DNA from: Anaerolineae bacterium
GTDB lineage: Bacteria; Chloroflexota; Anaerolineae; Aggregatilineales; Phototrophicaceae
DNA: 64,000 nt
Direction: 5' to 3'
NCBI GenBank assembly: GCA_017303635.1
Contig: JAFLCG010000008.1
Location: 124,001 to 188,000, forward strand
Part shown: positions 7,994 to 15,501 of the stretch, one piece after another
How positions within the stretch are numbered: position 1 is the stretch's first letter
How the letters are laid out: each line of letters starts with the position of its first letter
Notes under the pieces: generated by a model
Seen by the model: the letters and a program-made list of their open reading frames with translations, nothing else
What the model was told of the DNA's origin: nothing
The model's database searches: none
Program-made: the position numbers and the translations under genes

Positions 7994-9243
7994 CCACCCC
8001 GATCACGATTGCGATGGAAGGAATGCTGCTCAACTGGATTAAATCAGTTGGGGACAGCGTCAAGACCGGCGACATCATCGCCGAAGTGGAAGCGGATAAG
8101 GCCACCATTGAGGTCGCTGCGGAAGCCGACGGCGTCCTGCTGGAACAATCCGTCAAAGTGGGGGATAACATCGCCAATGGGCAAACCATCGGCCTGATTG
8201 GCGCCAATGGCGAAGCACCCACCGCTGCGGCTCCAGTCGCCCCTGCCCAGGCCGTTGCCGAGGCCCGCGCCGCTGGTGCTGCCGTCATCGCGGCAGTCAG
8301 CGCGCCGGAAGTCAACGGCAATCTGCCGGATGGCGTCAAGGCCTCCCCGATTGCCCGTAAGATGGCCGAAGAACGCGGCATTGATCTGCGTCAGGTGACC
8401 GGGACTGGCCCGGGTGGGCGTATCGTCAAGGAAGACGTGGAAGCCTTCAACCCGGCGAAAGCCGCTCCAGCGGCACCGGCCCCCGTTGCGGCACCTACCG
8501 CAGCACCAAGTGCAGGATTCCAGCCTGTTCCGGGCCGCAAGCTGCCGGAAGGCGCAGATGTGGAATACATCGACCTGACCACCATGCGGAAGCGCATTGT
8601 GGCGGTCACGGTCGAGAGCAAACAGCAGGTGCCTCACTTCTATGTCACCACCGATATTGATGTGGAAGCACTGCTCAATTTGCGCAAGCAAATCAACGAA
8701 GGGCTGCCCGATGACTCCAAGGTCAGCGTCAATGACCTGATCGTCAAAGCATCCGCCCTGACGCTGCGCCAGTTCCCCAACCTCAACTCGCACTACTACG
8801 GTGACCGGATTGTGCGGCACAAGCGCATCCACATCGGCATTGCCGTCGCCATCCCGACCGGGCTGCTGAACGTAGTCGCCCGCGACGCCGATAAAGTGTC
8901 GCTGGGTACGCTGGCGAAGACCAACAAAGAGATGATTGCCCGCGCCCGTGAAGGCAAGGTCAAGCCGGAAGACATCGGCGGGGCGACCTTCACGGTCAGC
9001 AACCTCGGCCCCTATGATGTCGAGCACTTCCTGGCGATCATCAACCCGCCGGAAGCGGCGATTATGGCCGTGGCGACGGCGCTCAAGGTGCCGGTGGTCA
9101 AGGCCGATGGCACGCTCGGTGTGGGCAACCGCATGAAGTGCACCATCAGCGTCGATCACCGCGTCAGCGACGGTGCTGAAGGCGCACAGTTCATGCAGGC
9201 CTTCAAGGGCATGATCGAAAACCCGATGCGTCTGCTGCTCTAG
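7990..9243 (+). CDS. pdhC: Dihydrolipoyl acyltransferase (E2 component)
   Basis: 417 residues. Order of parts: one lipoyl domain (lipoylated Lys37 in EADKATIEV), an Ala/Pro-rich linker, a peripheral-subunit binding domain (KASPIARKMAEERGIDLRQV...GPGGRIVKEDV), a second Ala/Pro linker, then the catalytic acyltransferase domain with the DHRVSDG motif near the end. It transfers the acyl group from lipoate to CoA and forms the complex core. No E3 (dihydrolipoamide dehydrogenase) follows, so E3 must be encoded elsewhere. Last gene of the operon. Confidence 0.95.
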   Translation: MTTPITIAMEGMLLNWIKSVGDSVKTGDIIAEVEADKATIEVAAEADGVLLEQSVKVGDNIANGQTIGLIGANGEAPTAAAPVAPAQAVAEARAAGAAVIAAVSAPEVNGNLPDGVKASPIARKMAEERGIDLRQVTGTGPGGRIVKEDVEAFNPAKAAPAAPAPVAAPTAAPSAGFQPVPGRKLPEGADVEYIDLTTMRKRIVAVTVESKQQVPHFYVTTDIDVEALLNLRKQINEGLPDDSKVSVNDLIVKASALTLRQFPNLNSHYYGDRIVRHKRIHIGIAVAIPTGLLNVVARDADKVSLGTLAKTNKEMIARAREGKVKPEDIGGATFTVSNLGPYDVEHFLAIINPPEAAIMAVATALKVPVVKADGTLGVGNRMKCTISVDHRVSDGAEGAQFMQAFKGMIENPMRLLL

Positions 9244-9272
9244 GGTTGCTGCTTTCAGGTGACAAGAAACAT

Positions 9273-9308
9273 GAGGGCGCATCCAATGGGGTGCGCTCTT
9301 TTGTTTGG
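9273..9308 (+). terminator. Probable terminator of the pdh operon
   Basis: An imperfect stem (GAG-GG-CGCATCC against GGGGTGCGCTC, 10 pairs with a 2-nt bulge) is followed by CTTTTGTTT, about 30 nt after the pdhC stop. Confidence 0.6.
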
Positions 9309-9313
9309 ATCAG

Positions 9314-9391
9314 GGCCTATGTAAAACACCGTCCACCGTAGGGGCGCAAGGCTGTGCGTCTTTCTGAAGACAGCCTTATGTACATAAGTCC
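9314..9391. mobile_element. Degenerate MITE-like element, copy 1
   Basis: About 78 bp with imperfect terminal inverted repeats (GGCCTATGTA on the left, TACATAAGTCC on the right) and a GTAGGGGCG core. It resembles the elements at 31216-31296, 31297-31383 and 48695-48772 in length and ends. No coding capacity. Confidence 0.55.
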
Positions 9392-9412
9392 AGACTCATA
9401 ATAATTGACACA

Positions 9413-9459
9413 AAATCGGAACATATGTTCCGATTTACCGGTCTCACCTGTGCTACTAT
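9413..9459 (+). promoter_or_regulatory. Palindromic operator plus extended -10 promoter, copy 1
   Basis: A perfect 24-bp palindrome (9413-9436, centre GGAACATATGTTCC) lies 22 nt (from the end of the core) before an extended -10 TGCTACTAT (9451-9459). The operator overlaps the -35 region. The GAAC-N4-GTTC core equals the Firmicutes LexA box. No SOS gene follows; transcription would run to the right, into the candidate small unit ending at 9672. Confidence 0.6.
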
Positions 9460-9465
9460 CTTGCC

Positions 9466-9672
9466 AAGTGTGAAAGTAGGGGAGGATTAGGGTGTCTGCG
9501 CCCGTATATCCTCCCGCTCGAACCCCCATAATGACGCTTGGTGAGATACTACCTTGCTATCAGACGTGAACGGTGGGCTGTTGCAACCTGGTTTATTTGC
9601 CTTCTCTGTTAGCCCCTTCAGTGGGCTTTCTTCCCCGGAGCCAGACGTTTTGAACGTCTGGCGGGGGCTTTT
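9466..9672 (+). ncRNA. Candidate small transcription unit (hairpin, 25-codon ORF, terminator)
   Basis: Between the promoter cassette and a strong terminator lies about 200 nt with no conventional gene. A hairpin (GGGAGGAT 9480-9487 with ATCCTCCC 9508-9515) buries a perfect Shine-Dalgarno (GGGGAGG, 9479-9485) that precedes a GTG-started 25-codon ORF (9492-9569). The segment 9539-9590 also resembles a conserved stretch of 23S rRNA (GGTGAGATAC.ACC.TTGCT, then AACGGTGGGC). It could be a small RNA, a tiny protein gene, or a decayed rRNA-derived piece. No choice can be made from sequence. The rest of the gap to 9833 shows nothing recognisable. Confidence 0.35.
9633..9672 (+). terminator. Rho-independent terminator of the small unit
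   Basis: A 10-bp perfect stem (GCCAGACGTT 9640-9649 / 9653-9662), extended by CCCC/GGGG across an asymmetric bulge, is followed by CTTTTG. There is no gene upstream on this strand except the candidate small unit. Confidence 0.65.
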
Positions 9673-9833
9673 GTAATATTTCCAGTGGTCAGCGCGGGCC
9701 AACCCATTTTGGACAAACACCGCTGTCCAAAGTGTCCAATCTGTCCACTATGTCCAGAATACTGAACTGAAACCGGCCTGGCGACCGTCAGGCGCAACCT
9801 GAAAGGGAGTTGAGCGTGACACCAGACCTCACA

Positions 9834-11015
9834 TTACAGGAGTGCGGGCAGGAAGCCACCGACAAACGCATCCCCCAGCCCGACCGTTGTGGCTTTGGCC
9901 GGCTCAACCTGGGCGACGGGAACCGCCCACAACTGCTTACCGGGTAAGCTATTGAGTTGTTCGACAAAGGCAGCATTATCCGGGCTAGGGGGCAGTGCTT
10001 CGACAGTTCGGTACTGCTCGATAGTGAAATCGTCGCCATAACAGAAGCGTGTAGTAGCCATGGTCACAGCGGATTTAAGCGCCTTGGCGTAACTGGCAGC
10101 CGTGTCCCCGTAAGCCAGTGCCCAGTGTTTGGTGTGAACCACGATAATCGGCACCGGGAACAGCGTGTGAAGTTCAGCTAAAGCCGCCGCAACCTCATTC
10201 ACATCCAGCAGGTTGATTTGCTTTTGCAGATAGCCTTGCAGTTCGTCTTCATTCAGGCTGAGGATATGCATCCTGTGAGCCAGCGTGCCGTAGACGATAT
10301 GACTAAACCTTGGCTCATAAAAACCGGCATCCTCACAGAACACCAGCGCATCCTTTGGCAGCTTTTCCATCATTCTCAGGACTGATTCCAGCTGATTAGT
10401 CAGGAGCTTTTGGTCATGCATGGCGTTAAAGCCGGAAACCAGCAGAACCTTCGCCTCCGTCATCATATCAGCAAAATCCTCATTCAGTTCCATCACGATA
10501 TTGTCTGTATCGCTGTGGTAAATGAGCCGATTGGCCTGCTGCGTACGGATTACGATGTCACCGGCCTGGATGCGTGTATCTTTCCCAAATTGCACGATCA
10601 AGTGTGGATACGAACTATCCTGCGAACTGCTGCAAATGAACGGGCTATCCGGAGGGATCAGTCGACGGACATGGTCATTGAGAGTGACCAGATGCAGTGC
10701 AGAAGTATAGCCTAGCTTCCGCATGGCGATGGCTGCCCGGATGCTGGTGCCGCCTACCGTAATTTTTCGGGCGAACCGCTGCGAAAACTGTTCGACGACC
10801 TCAGTCGAGGCGACGAAGCGTTCGCCCCCGCTGGCAATCTGCAAGAATCCCAGGATGGAGATGACCAGGTCCCGTTCGGACTCGATCACTTGCTGGATGG
10901 TCAGTTCGTCACTACGGATAGCGTACTGATGAATGAGATCTTCAATAACTGCCGAGTCCCATACAATTTCATAATCGACATTATTGCCAAAGCCGAGAAT
11001 GATTTTTTCTTTCAT
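9834..11015 (-). CDS. ADP-dependent sugar kinase (glucokinase/phosphofructokinase family)
   Basis: 393 residues, resembling the ADP-dependent glucokinase/phosphofructokinase family of the ribokinase superfamily. Visible signatures: N-terminal GFGNNVDYE, the KITVGGTSIRAAIAMRKLGY segment, IIVVHTKHWALAYG, and the C-terminal catalytic GxGD motif as GLGDAFVGGF (catalytic base Asp382). Members phosphorylate glucose or fructose-6-phosphate using ADP; they are best known from archaea and rarer in bacteria. It follows a class II aldolase and a sugar ABC importer on the same strand, so a hexose- or hexose-phosphate kinase feeding that aldolase is a reasonable inference. Weak Shine-Dalgarno. Substrate unproven. 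Confidence 0.8.
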   Translation of the reverse strand: MKEKIILGFGNNVDYEIVWDSAVIEDLIHQYAIRSDELTIQQVIESERDLVISILGFLQIASGGERFVASTEVVEQFSQRFARKITVGGTSIRAAIAMRKLGYTSALHLVTLNDHVRRLIPPDSPFICSSSQDSSYPHLIVQFGKDTRIQAGDIVIRTQQANRLIYHSDTDNIVMELNEDFADMMTEAKVLLVSGFNAMHDQKLLTNQLESVLRMMEKLPKDALVFCEDAGFYEPRFSHIVYGTLAHRMHILSLNEDELQGYLQKQINLLDVNEVAAALAELHTLFPVPIIVVHTKHWALAYGDTAASYAKALKSAVTMATTRFCYGDDFTIEQYRTVEALPPSPDNAAFVEQLNSLPGKQLWAVPVAQVEPAKATTVGLGDAFVGGFLPALL

Positions 11016-11041
11016 ACCGTGCGTCGATCCCTGTTAACCGC

Positions 11042-11083
11042 CTTTGGGATAGGCTATGGAATTAGTTACAGCCTATCCCAAAG
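11042..11083. other. 14-bp perfect hairpin ahead of the ADP-dependent kinase
   Basis: CTTTGGGATAGGCT at 11042-11055 pairs perfectly with 11070-11083 across a 14-nt loop, about 27 nt upstream of the kinase start. No T-run follows in the gene's direction, so it looks more like an mRNA-stabilising or regulatory 5' structure than a terminator. Confidence 0.5.
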
Positions 11084-11193
11084 AAGGCTCTTTATTGCGG
11101 ATACTGTGGGTGATGTGTGAACCTAATCGGACTCTTACAGTCGCCTCGCCCTGATTTTGGATGCAGCCGACCCTTCTTAGCCAGGATGAGAGA

Positions 11194-11239
11194 AAATCGA
11201 AACAAATGTTCCGTTTTCTGTTCAGGGCTGTGGTACGAT
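11194..11239 (+). promoter_or_regulatory. Palindromic operator plus extended -10 promoter, copy 4 (imperfect)
   Basis: An imperfect palindrome (core GAAACAAATGTTCC, 11199-11212) lies 21 nt before TGGTACGAT (11231-11239). It faces the 3' end of the aldolase gene on the opposite strand. A TIR-like CGCGTAAGTCC ends near 11337. The rest of the 11016-11340 gap shows no gene. Confidence 0.45.
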
Positions 11240-11340
11240 GCACGCATCAGGAGAAGTACTCGTTGATATTGCAGCGATTGCTGCAACACTCCCCCCTGCA
11301 TGATTGCTGCTCAAAGAATCGCTGCTCGCGTAAGTCCTGT

Positions 11341-12201
11341 CTAATACAGGGCAGCCTTACCCTGGGCGTTGAACAGGTTGATTTTGTGGTGGGCAACCTT
11401 CTTCATCGCATCAATACAGGCGGGGTAGATCATCAAAGGCTCGTACAGCCCCTGGTCCGCCAGCACTTCACGGCAGGTCTGGTAGAAGGCGTTCTTGATG
11501 TCACTGGAGATGTTGATTTTATTGATGCCCAGTTTCACCGCCCGCGCGATTTCATCATCTGGGTTACCGGAACCGCCATGCAGCACCAGAGGAATATCCA
11601 CCCGCGCGGTGATTTCCTTCAACAGGTCGAGGCGTAGTTCGGGTTTGCGATCCTTGGGATACAGGCCATGGGCGGTGCCAACGGCAACGGCCAGCGTGTC
11701 AACCCCGGTGGCATTCACATAGGTTACAACATCTGCCGGGTTCACATAGATGATGTCTTCCGTACCGGCTTCGGCCTGCGGGCTGGTGGTGCCAATGGTG
11801 CCTAATTCACCTTCTACCGATACGTTCACTGCATGGGCCAGTTCGACCGCTTGTTTGCTGATCGCAATGTTCTGTTCCAGTGGTTGTGTGGAAGCGTCAA
11901 TCATGACCGAGGTGAAACCGCATTGAATGGCTTCCATGATCTGCTTGATGGATGAACCGTGATCCAGGTGAATGCAGACCGGAACGCTCATCTTCTGCGC
12001 TTCTTCGATGGCGGTCTTGATAAAAGCGTGCCGCACGAAGGCCAGTTCATCGGGGTGAATAGCAAAAATGACCGGCGAGTTCGCTTCTTCCGAAGCTTCA
12101 ATCACGCCTCGGAGCAACATATTGTTGCTCATGTTGAAAGCCGGCACGGCAAAATGATTTGCATGGGCCACAGCCAGCAAATCCCGCATATTCATCAACA
12201 T
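11341..12201 (-). CDS. Class II fructose/tagatose-bisphosphate aldolase
   Basis: 286 residues, the KbaY/GatY/FbaA family of zinc aldolases. Seen: VCIHLDHGSS with the catalytic Asp80 and zinc ligand His81, VEGELGTIG, the second zinc histidine in AVGTAHGLY and the third in LVLHGGSGNP, and the phosphate-binding KINISSDIK. It cleaves a ketose 1,6-bisphosphate to DHAP and glyceraldehyde-3-phosphate. GGAG precedes the ATG by about 8 nt. Placed between the ABC importer genes and the ADP-dependent kinase on the same strand, consistent with one catabolic pathway. Fructose versus tagatose specificity cannot be told. Confidence 0.93.
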   Translation of the reverse strand: MLMNMRDLLAVAHANHFAVPAFNMSNNMLLRGVIEASEEANSPVIFAIHPDELAFVRHAFIKTAIEEAQKMSVPVCIHLDHGSSIKQIMEAIQCGFTSVMIDASTQPLEQNIAISKQAVELAHAVNVSVEGELGTIGTTSPQAEAGTEDIIYVNPADVVTYVNATGVDTLAVAVGTAHGLYPKDRKPELRLDLLKEITARVDIPLVLHGGSGNPDDEIARAVKLGINKINISSDIKNAFYQTCREVLADQGLYEPLMIYPACIDAMKKVAHHKINLFNAQGKAALY

Positions 12202-12281
12202 TGTGACTTCTCCGTTCTTGGATGGATAGTGTGGTGCTTTCTAAGGCACTCAAGCAAAACATTCAGCCGCCCGGAAATCCG

Positions 12282-13133
12282 CTAACCTTTGATAGACCCT
12301 GCGGACATCCCGGCAATAAAGTAACGCTGAAACAGCAAGAATAGTAGTAAGACCGGCAGCGAACCAAGTACGCTCATCGCCATCATTTGATTCCATTCAA
12401 ACGAATGCTGTCCCATGAGCAACTGGATACCAATGGGGACGGTTCGCATATCGTTAGTCTTGGTTAAAGTCAGCGCAAAGAGGAATTCATTCCATGCCAG
12501 CATAAAAGTATAAACGCCCACCGAAACAATACCGGGCAGCGAAATCGGCACCAGCACCCGCCAGAGAATCGTGAAGCTGCTCCCCCCATCAATCATGACC
12601 GCTTCATCCAGTTCACGGGGCAGCGTGTTGAAGTAGCCTGTCATCATAATGATGGCGTAAGGCAACGTGAAGACCATATAGGTCAGGATCAGCGCCCAGT
12701 ATGAATTGTAGAGGCCCAGTGTCACGATCAGCCCGAAATACGGGATCATCAGCGTGATCGGTGGTACGGATTGCACCCCAATGATAATCAAATTGAGCAG
12801 ATTCTTGAATCGGAAATCGTAGCGGCTAAAGCTGTATCCGGCCAGAATGCCCACGAGTAGCGTGAACAAGGTGACAAGGATCGACACCAGGTAACTGTTG
12901 AAGAAGTACCGTAGTTGTTCTGGATTCGTGAGGACTGTGCTGTAGGCCGCTAACGAAAATGAATCATCAATCAGTTGGGGTGGATAGGCGAAAATCCGGG
13001 TATTGGATTTGAACGAGGCTGCAAACAGCCAGAGTACTGGCAGTCCGGCAAATAGCGCCCCCAGGACCAGCCCAACGACCGTTAGCGAGGTCGCTATGCC
13101 CTTGCCTGCCGAGTGGGTCGTCGCTTTAGTCAT
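12282..13133 (-). CDS. Sugar ABC transporter permease (MalG-like)
   Basis: 283 residues, six predicted membrane helices, binding-protein-dependent CUT1 type permease. The EAA loop that docks the ATPase reads ELDEAVMIDGGSSFTILWRVLVPISLPG. It starts 8 nt inside the end of the MalF-like gene, so the two are probably co-translated and form a heterodimer. No ATP-binding subunit lies in the cluster; a shared MsiK/MalK-type ATPase elsewhere is likely, as is common for CUT1 systems. Confidence 0.93.
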   Translation of the reverse strand: MTKATTHSAGKGIATSLTVVGLVLGALFAGLPVLWLFAASFKSNTRIFAYPPQLIDDSFSLAAYSTVLTNPEQLRYFFNSYLVSILVTLFTLLVGILAGYSFSRYDFRFKNLLNLIIIGVQSVPPITLMIPYFGLIVTLGLYNSYWALILTYMVFTLPYAIIMMTGYFNTLPRELDEAVMIDGGSSFTILWRVLVPISLPGIVSVGVYTFMLAWNEFLFALTLTKTNDMRTVPIGIQLLMGQHSFEWNQMMAMSVLGSLPVLLLFLLFQRYFIAGMSAGSIKG

Positions 13134-14061
13134 TGGCTAACCTCTGGTTTCGCACATAGAACACCGCCACAAACATGGAGATCGCCAGGATAATCATGGC
13201 CGTTGCGGAGGCCTGGGCAAACTCATTCGAGCTAAAGGCCAATTTATAGGTAAAGGTACTCAGCATCTCGGTCGTTCGTGTGGGACCGCCACCTGTGGTC
13301 ATCCAGATCAGCGTGAACTGATGCGTCGTCCAGATAAAGTCGAGCATCGCCAGACTGATGATAATCGGTTTGAGCTGTGGCAGCGTGATGTAGCGGAACA
13401 GTTGGCCGGAATTCGCACCATCAATCTTGCCCGCTTCATACAGATCGTCCGAGATTCCTTGTAATCCAGCCAGGAAACTAACCATATAGAAGGGATAGCC
13501 CGACCAGATATTGATGAAGGTGACGGCTGGAAGCGCTAACTGTCGAGAACTGAGCCATTCGATCTGGTCATTCGCCAGTCCCAGCGTGATCAATAGAAAG
13601 TTGACCACTCCATTGGGGTTGAGCAGTAGACGCCACAAAATGGCGATGATCGACGCGGTAAAGACCCAGGGCAGGATGTAGATGACCCGGAATAGAGCTT
13701 TTGGGACGGCTCCAATCAGCTTGCTGTTGAGTAGCAGCGCAAACGATAACCCTAGCAACAAATGAGCCAGGACGCTCACCCCTGAAAAGACCAGCGTATT
13801 GGTCAGCGCCTGCCGAAAATGATTGTCGAAGAAAATCTCTACGTAGTTGCCCAGCCCGATGAAAGAGGGTGGATTGCGGGTGATGATGACGTTATCGAGT
13901 AGCGAGTAGACAAAGACAGTGGCTATCGGAATGAGTGACAGGACGATCAATAAAAGGATAGTCGGTGACAAATAAGCATAAGGAACTAGTTTTCTGGTCA
14001 GGCTCCACCGAGACCTCGGCTTCGCCCCAATGGAGACTCTGGCTGTATGGGAATGCTCCAT
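13126..14061 (-). CDS. Sugar ABC transporter permease (MalF-like)
   Basis: 311 residues with six predicted membrane helices after a basic N-terminus. EAA-loop-like segment GISDDLYEAGKIDGANSGQLFRYITLPQLKP marks it as a CUT1 permease. Pairs with the downstream MalG-like protein (8-nt overlap). Separated from the upstream binding-protein gene by 99 nt that contain a strong hairpin. Confidence 0.93.
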   Translation of the reverse strand: MEHSHTARVSIGAKPRSRWSLTRKLVPYAYLSPTILLLIVLSLIPIATVFVYSLLDNVIITRNPPSFIGLGNYVEIFFDNHFRQALTNTLVFSGVSVLAHLLLGLSFALLLNSKLIGAVPKALFRVIYILPWVFTASIIAILWRLLLNPNGVVNFLLITLGLANDQIEWLSSRQLALPAVTFINIWSGYPFYMVSFLAGLQGISDDLYEAGKIDGANSGQLFRYITLPQLKPIIISLAMLDFIWTTHQFTLIWMTTGGGPTRTTEMLSTFTYKLAFSSNEFAQASATAMIILAISMFVAVFYVRNQRLAND

Positions 14062-14089
14062 TTTGTGAAATCCTCATTACATCTCGGTG

Positions 14090-14121
14090 GAGGTTGGTCG
14101 GTGTTTGCACCGACCAACCTC
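14090..14121 (-). other. Intercistronic hairpin after the binding-protein gene
   Basis: A 14-bp perfect stem (14090-14103 with 14108-14121, loop TTTG) sits between the solute-binding-protein stop and the permease start. No T-run follows. Such hairpins commonly protect the binding-protein mRNA and lower permease expression. Confidence 0.7.
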
Positions 14122-14160
14122 TGGTCTCTTACGGGGACTGACTATTTAGTCGTGAGCGGT

Positions 14161-15414
14161 CTATTCGAAGTTCCCTAGCCAGGCTTCCTGAGCGATGGTG
14201 AGGAATTCTTCCAATTCCATCTCGCCATCCAGGTACAGTTGGAAGGGTTCGTTGAATTCACGCATGAGTTGTTCCGCGACCGGCAGCCCGGTGAATTCAT
14301 TCGCCAGATAGCCATTCAGGAACACATCGAAGGCTGCGGCAAACAGTTCGTCAGTCTGCACGAAATCCGGGGTCGATTTGACGTTGCCGGGGAAGGCATT
14401 GGCAATCGAGGACAGGCGGGAGTTGGTTTCCGCGCTCATCAGGAATGCGACCAGCTTCCAGGCTTCGGCCTGATGCTCGCTGTTCTGAGCAACGCCGATA
14501 CCCCATGAAGCATAGGGCAAACCGCGTGGGCCTTCGTAACCATCGGCTGCGGGCAGCGCGCTGATAGCGAAGTTCAGTTCCGGATTGCGTTCACGGATCA
14601 GGTTGATGTGAGCCAGGCTGCTGATCATCATACCGACGCGGCCATTGGTGAATTCTTCCACCTTGTCCTGTTCGCGCAGCGAGAAAGCTCCCGGGGCGAT
14701 GACACCAGCATCATACATACCCTTGATGAATTCTACGGCGCTGATGACATCGGCATTACCAACCAAGTTGGGCTGACCATTGGCCAACATGCTGCCACCG
14801 CTAGCCCACACCCAGGACATGACATCGTTCTGAATGCCGTTCGGCTGTTCCATCGACAGGGGCAGAACCCAACCGGAAACATTGTTCTCGGCATTGGTCA
14901 AGGCTGCAGCTGCAGCGGCGAATTCACTGCGGGTGCTGGGGGCGGTTTCGATCCCCGCGGCATTCAGCAGGTCGAGGTTCACGAATACCGGATAGACGAA
15001 GTTCACAACGGGGATCATGTAGGTGGCGCCACCCAGTTGGATCTGCGCTGCCAGTTCGCTGTCATCGAAGGCTGCGTCGCTCATCAATTGGGTCAGGCTG
15101 GCGAGCGAACCCTGCTTCACAAAGTCATTCACCCATGCGCCATCGAGGCCGACGACGTCCGACATGGTTCCGGTTGCGGCACCGGCCACAATCAGGTCAC
15201 GGGTAGCCGAATAAGGGCCGCTGATCAATTCAACTTTAATGCCCGGATTCTGGGCTTCAAATTCGTCCATCAAGGCCCGGAATTCCCCGGCAGGCAGTTC
15301 AGGTTCCCACCACTGCGAGAATTCTAGAACGATGTCGTCCTGGGCCATCAAATTGCCACCTGACACCAGTAGGGCGACGACCAGGAGCAGTATACCAACG
15401 AGTTTCTTGTTCAT
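14161..15414 (-). CDS. Sugar ABC transporter solute-binding protein
   Basis: 417 residues, family 1 extracellular solute-binding protein (CUT1). N-terminal signal peptide (MNKKLVGILLLVVALLVSG..., cleavage near NLMA-QDD); no lipobox cysteine, so not an obvious lipoprotein. Body motifs include WEPELPAGEFRALMDEFEAQNPGIKVELISG and SRLSSIANAFPGNV. GGAG lies 9 nt before the ATG. Substrate not readable; the aldolase and kinase downstream suggest a hexose or hexose-containing glycan. Confidence 0.92.
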   Translation of the reverse strand: MNKKLVGILLLVVALLVSGGNLMAQDDIVLEFSQWWEPELPAGEFRALMDEFEAQNPGIKVELISGPYSATRDLIVAGAATGTMSDVVGLDGAWVNDFVKQGSLASLTQLMSDAAFDDSELAAQIQLGGATYMIPVVNFVYPVFVNLDLLNAAGIETAPSTRSEFAAAAAALTNAENNVSGWVLPLSMEQPNGIQNDVMSWVWASGGSMLANGQPNLVGNADVISAVEFIKGMYDAGVIAPGAFSLREQDKVEEFTNGRVGMMISSLAHINLIRERNPELNFAISALPAADGYEGPRGLPYASWGIGVAQNSEHQAEAWKLVAFLMSAETNSRLSSIANAFPGNVKSTPDFVQTDELFAAAFDVFLNGYLANEFTGLPVAEQLMREFNEPFQLYLDGEMELEEFLTIAQEAWLGNFE

Positions 15415-15501
15415 GTCTATTCTCCATCTGAACAGGTCAATATTTGCGAATCGGTCGGCTTTAGGTTTGGTCTCAAATACACCCTCCTTATGTGGCTTAT
15501 A

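Noticed and set aside
8044..9282. 412-codon ORF antisense to pdhC
   Set aside because: Product of GC-biased codon use in pdhC; low-complexity Arg/Asp/His translation.
9413..9436. Proven LexA box
   Set aside because: Core fits, but no SOS gene is downstream of any of the five copies and no lexA/recA lies in the window, so only a LexA-like operator is claimed.
9500..9640. TPP, cobalamin or T-box riboswitch upstream of nothing
   Set aside because: TGAGATACTACC recalls the TPP core, but the other conserved blocks (GGGGTGCC, GCGTAGGGA) and the T-box sequence are missing.
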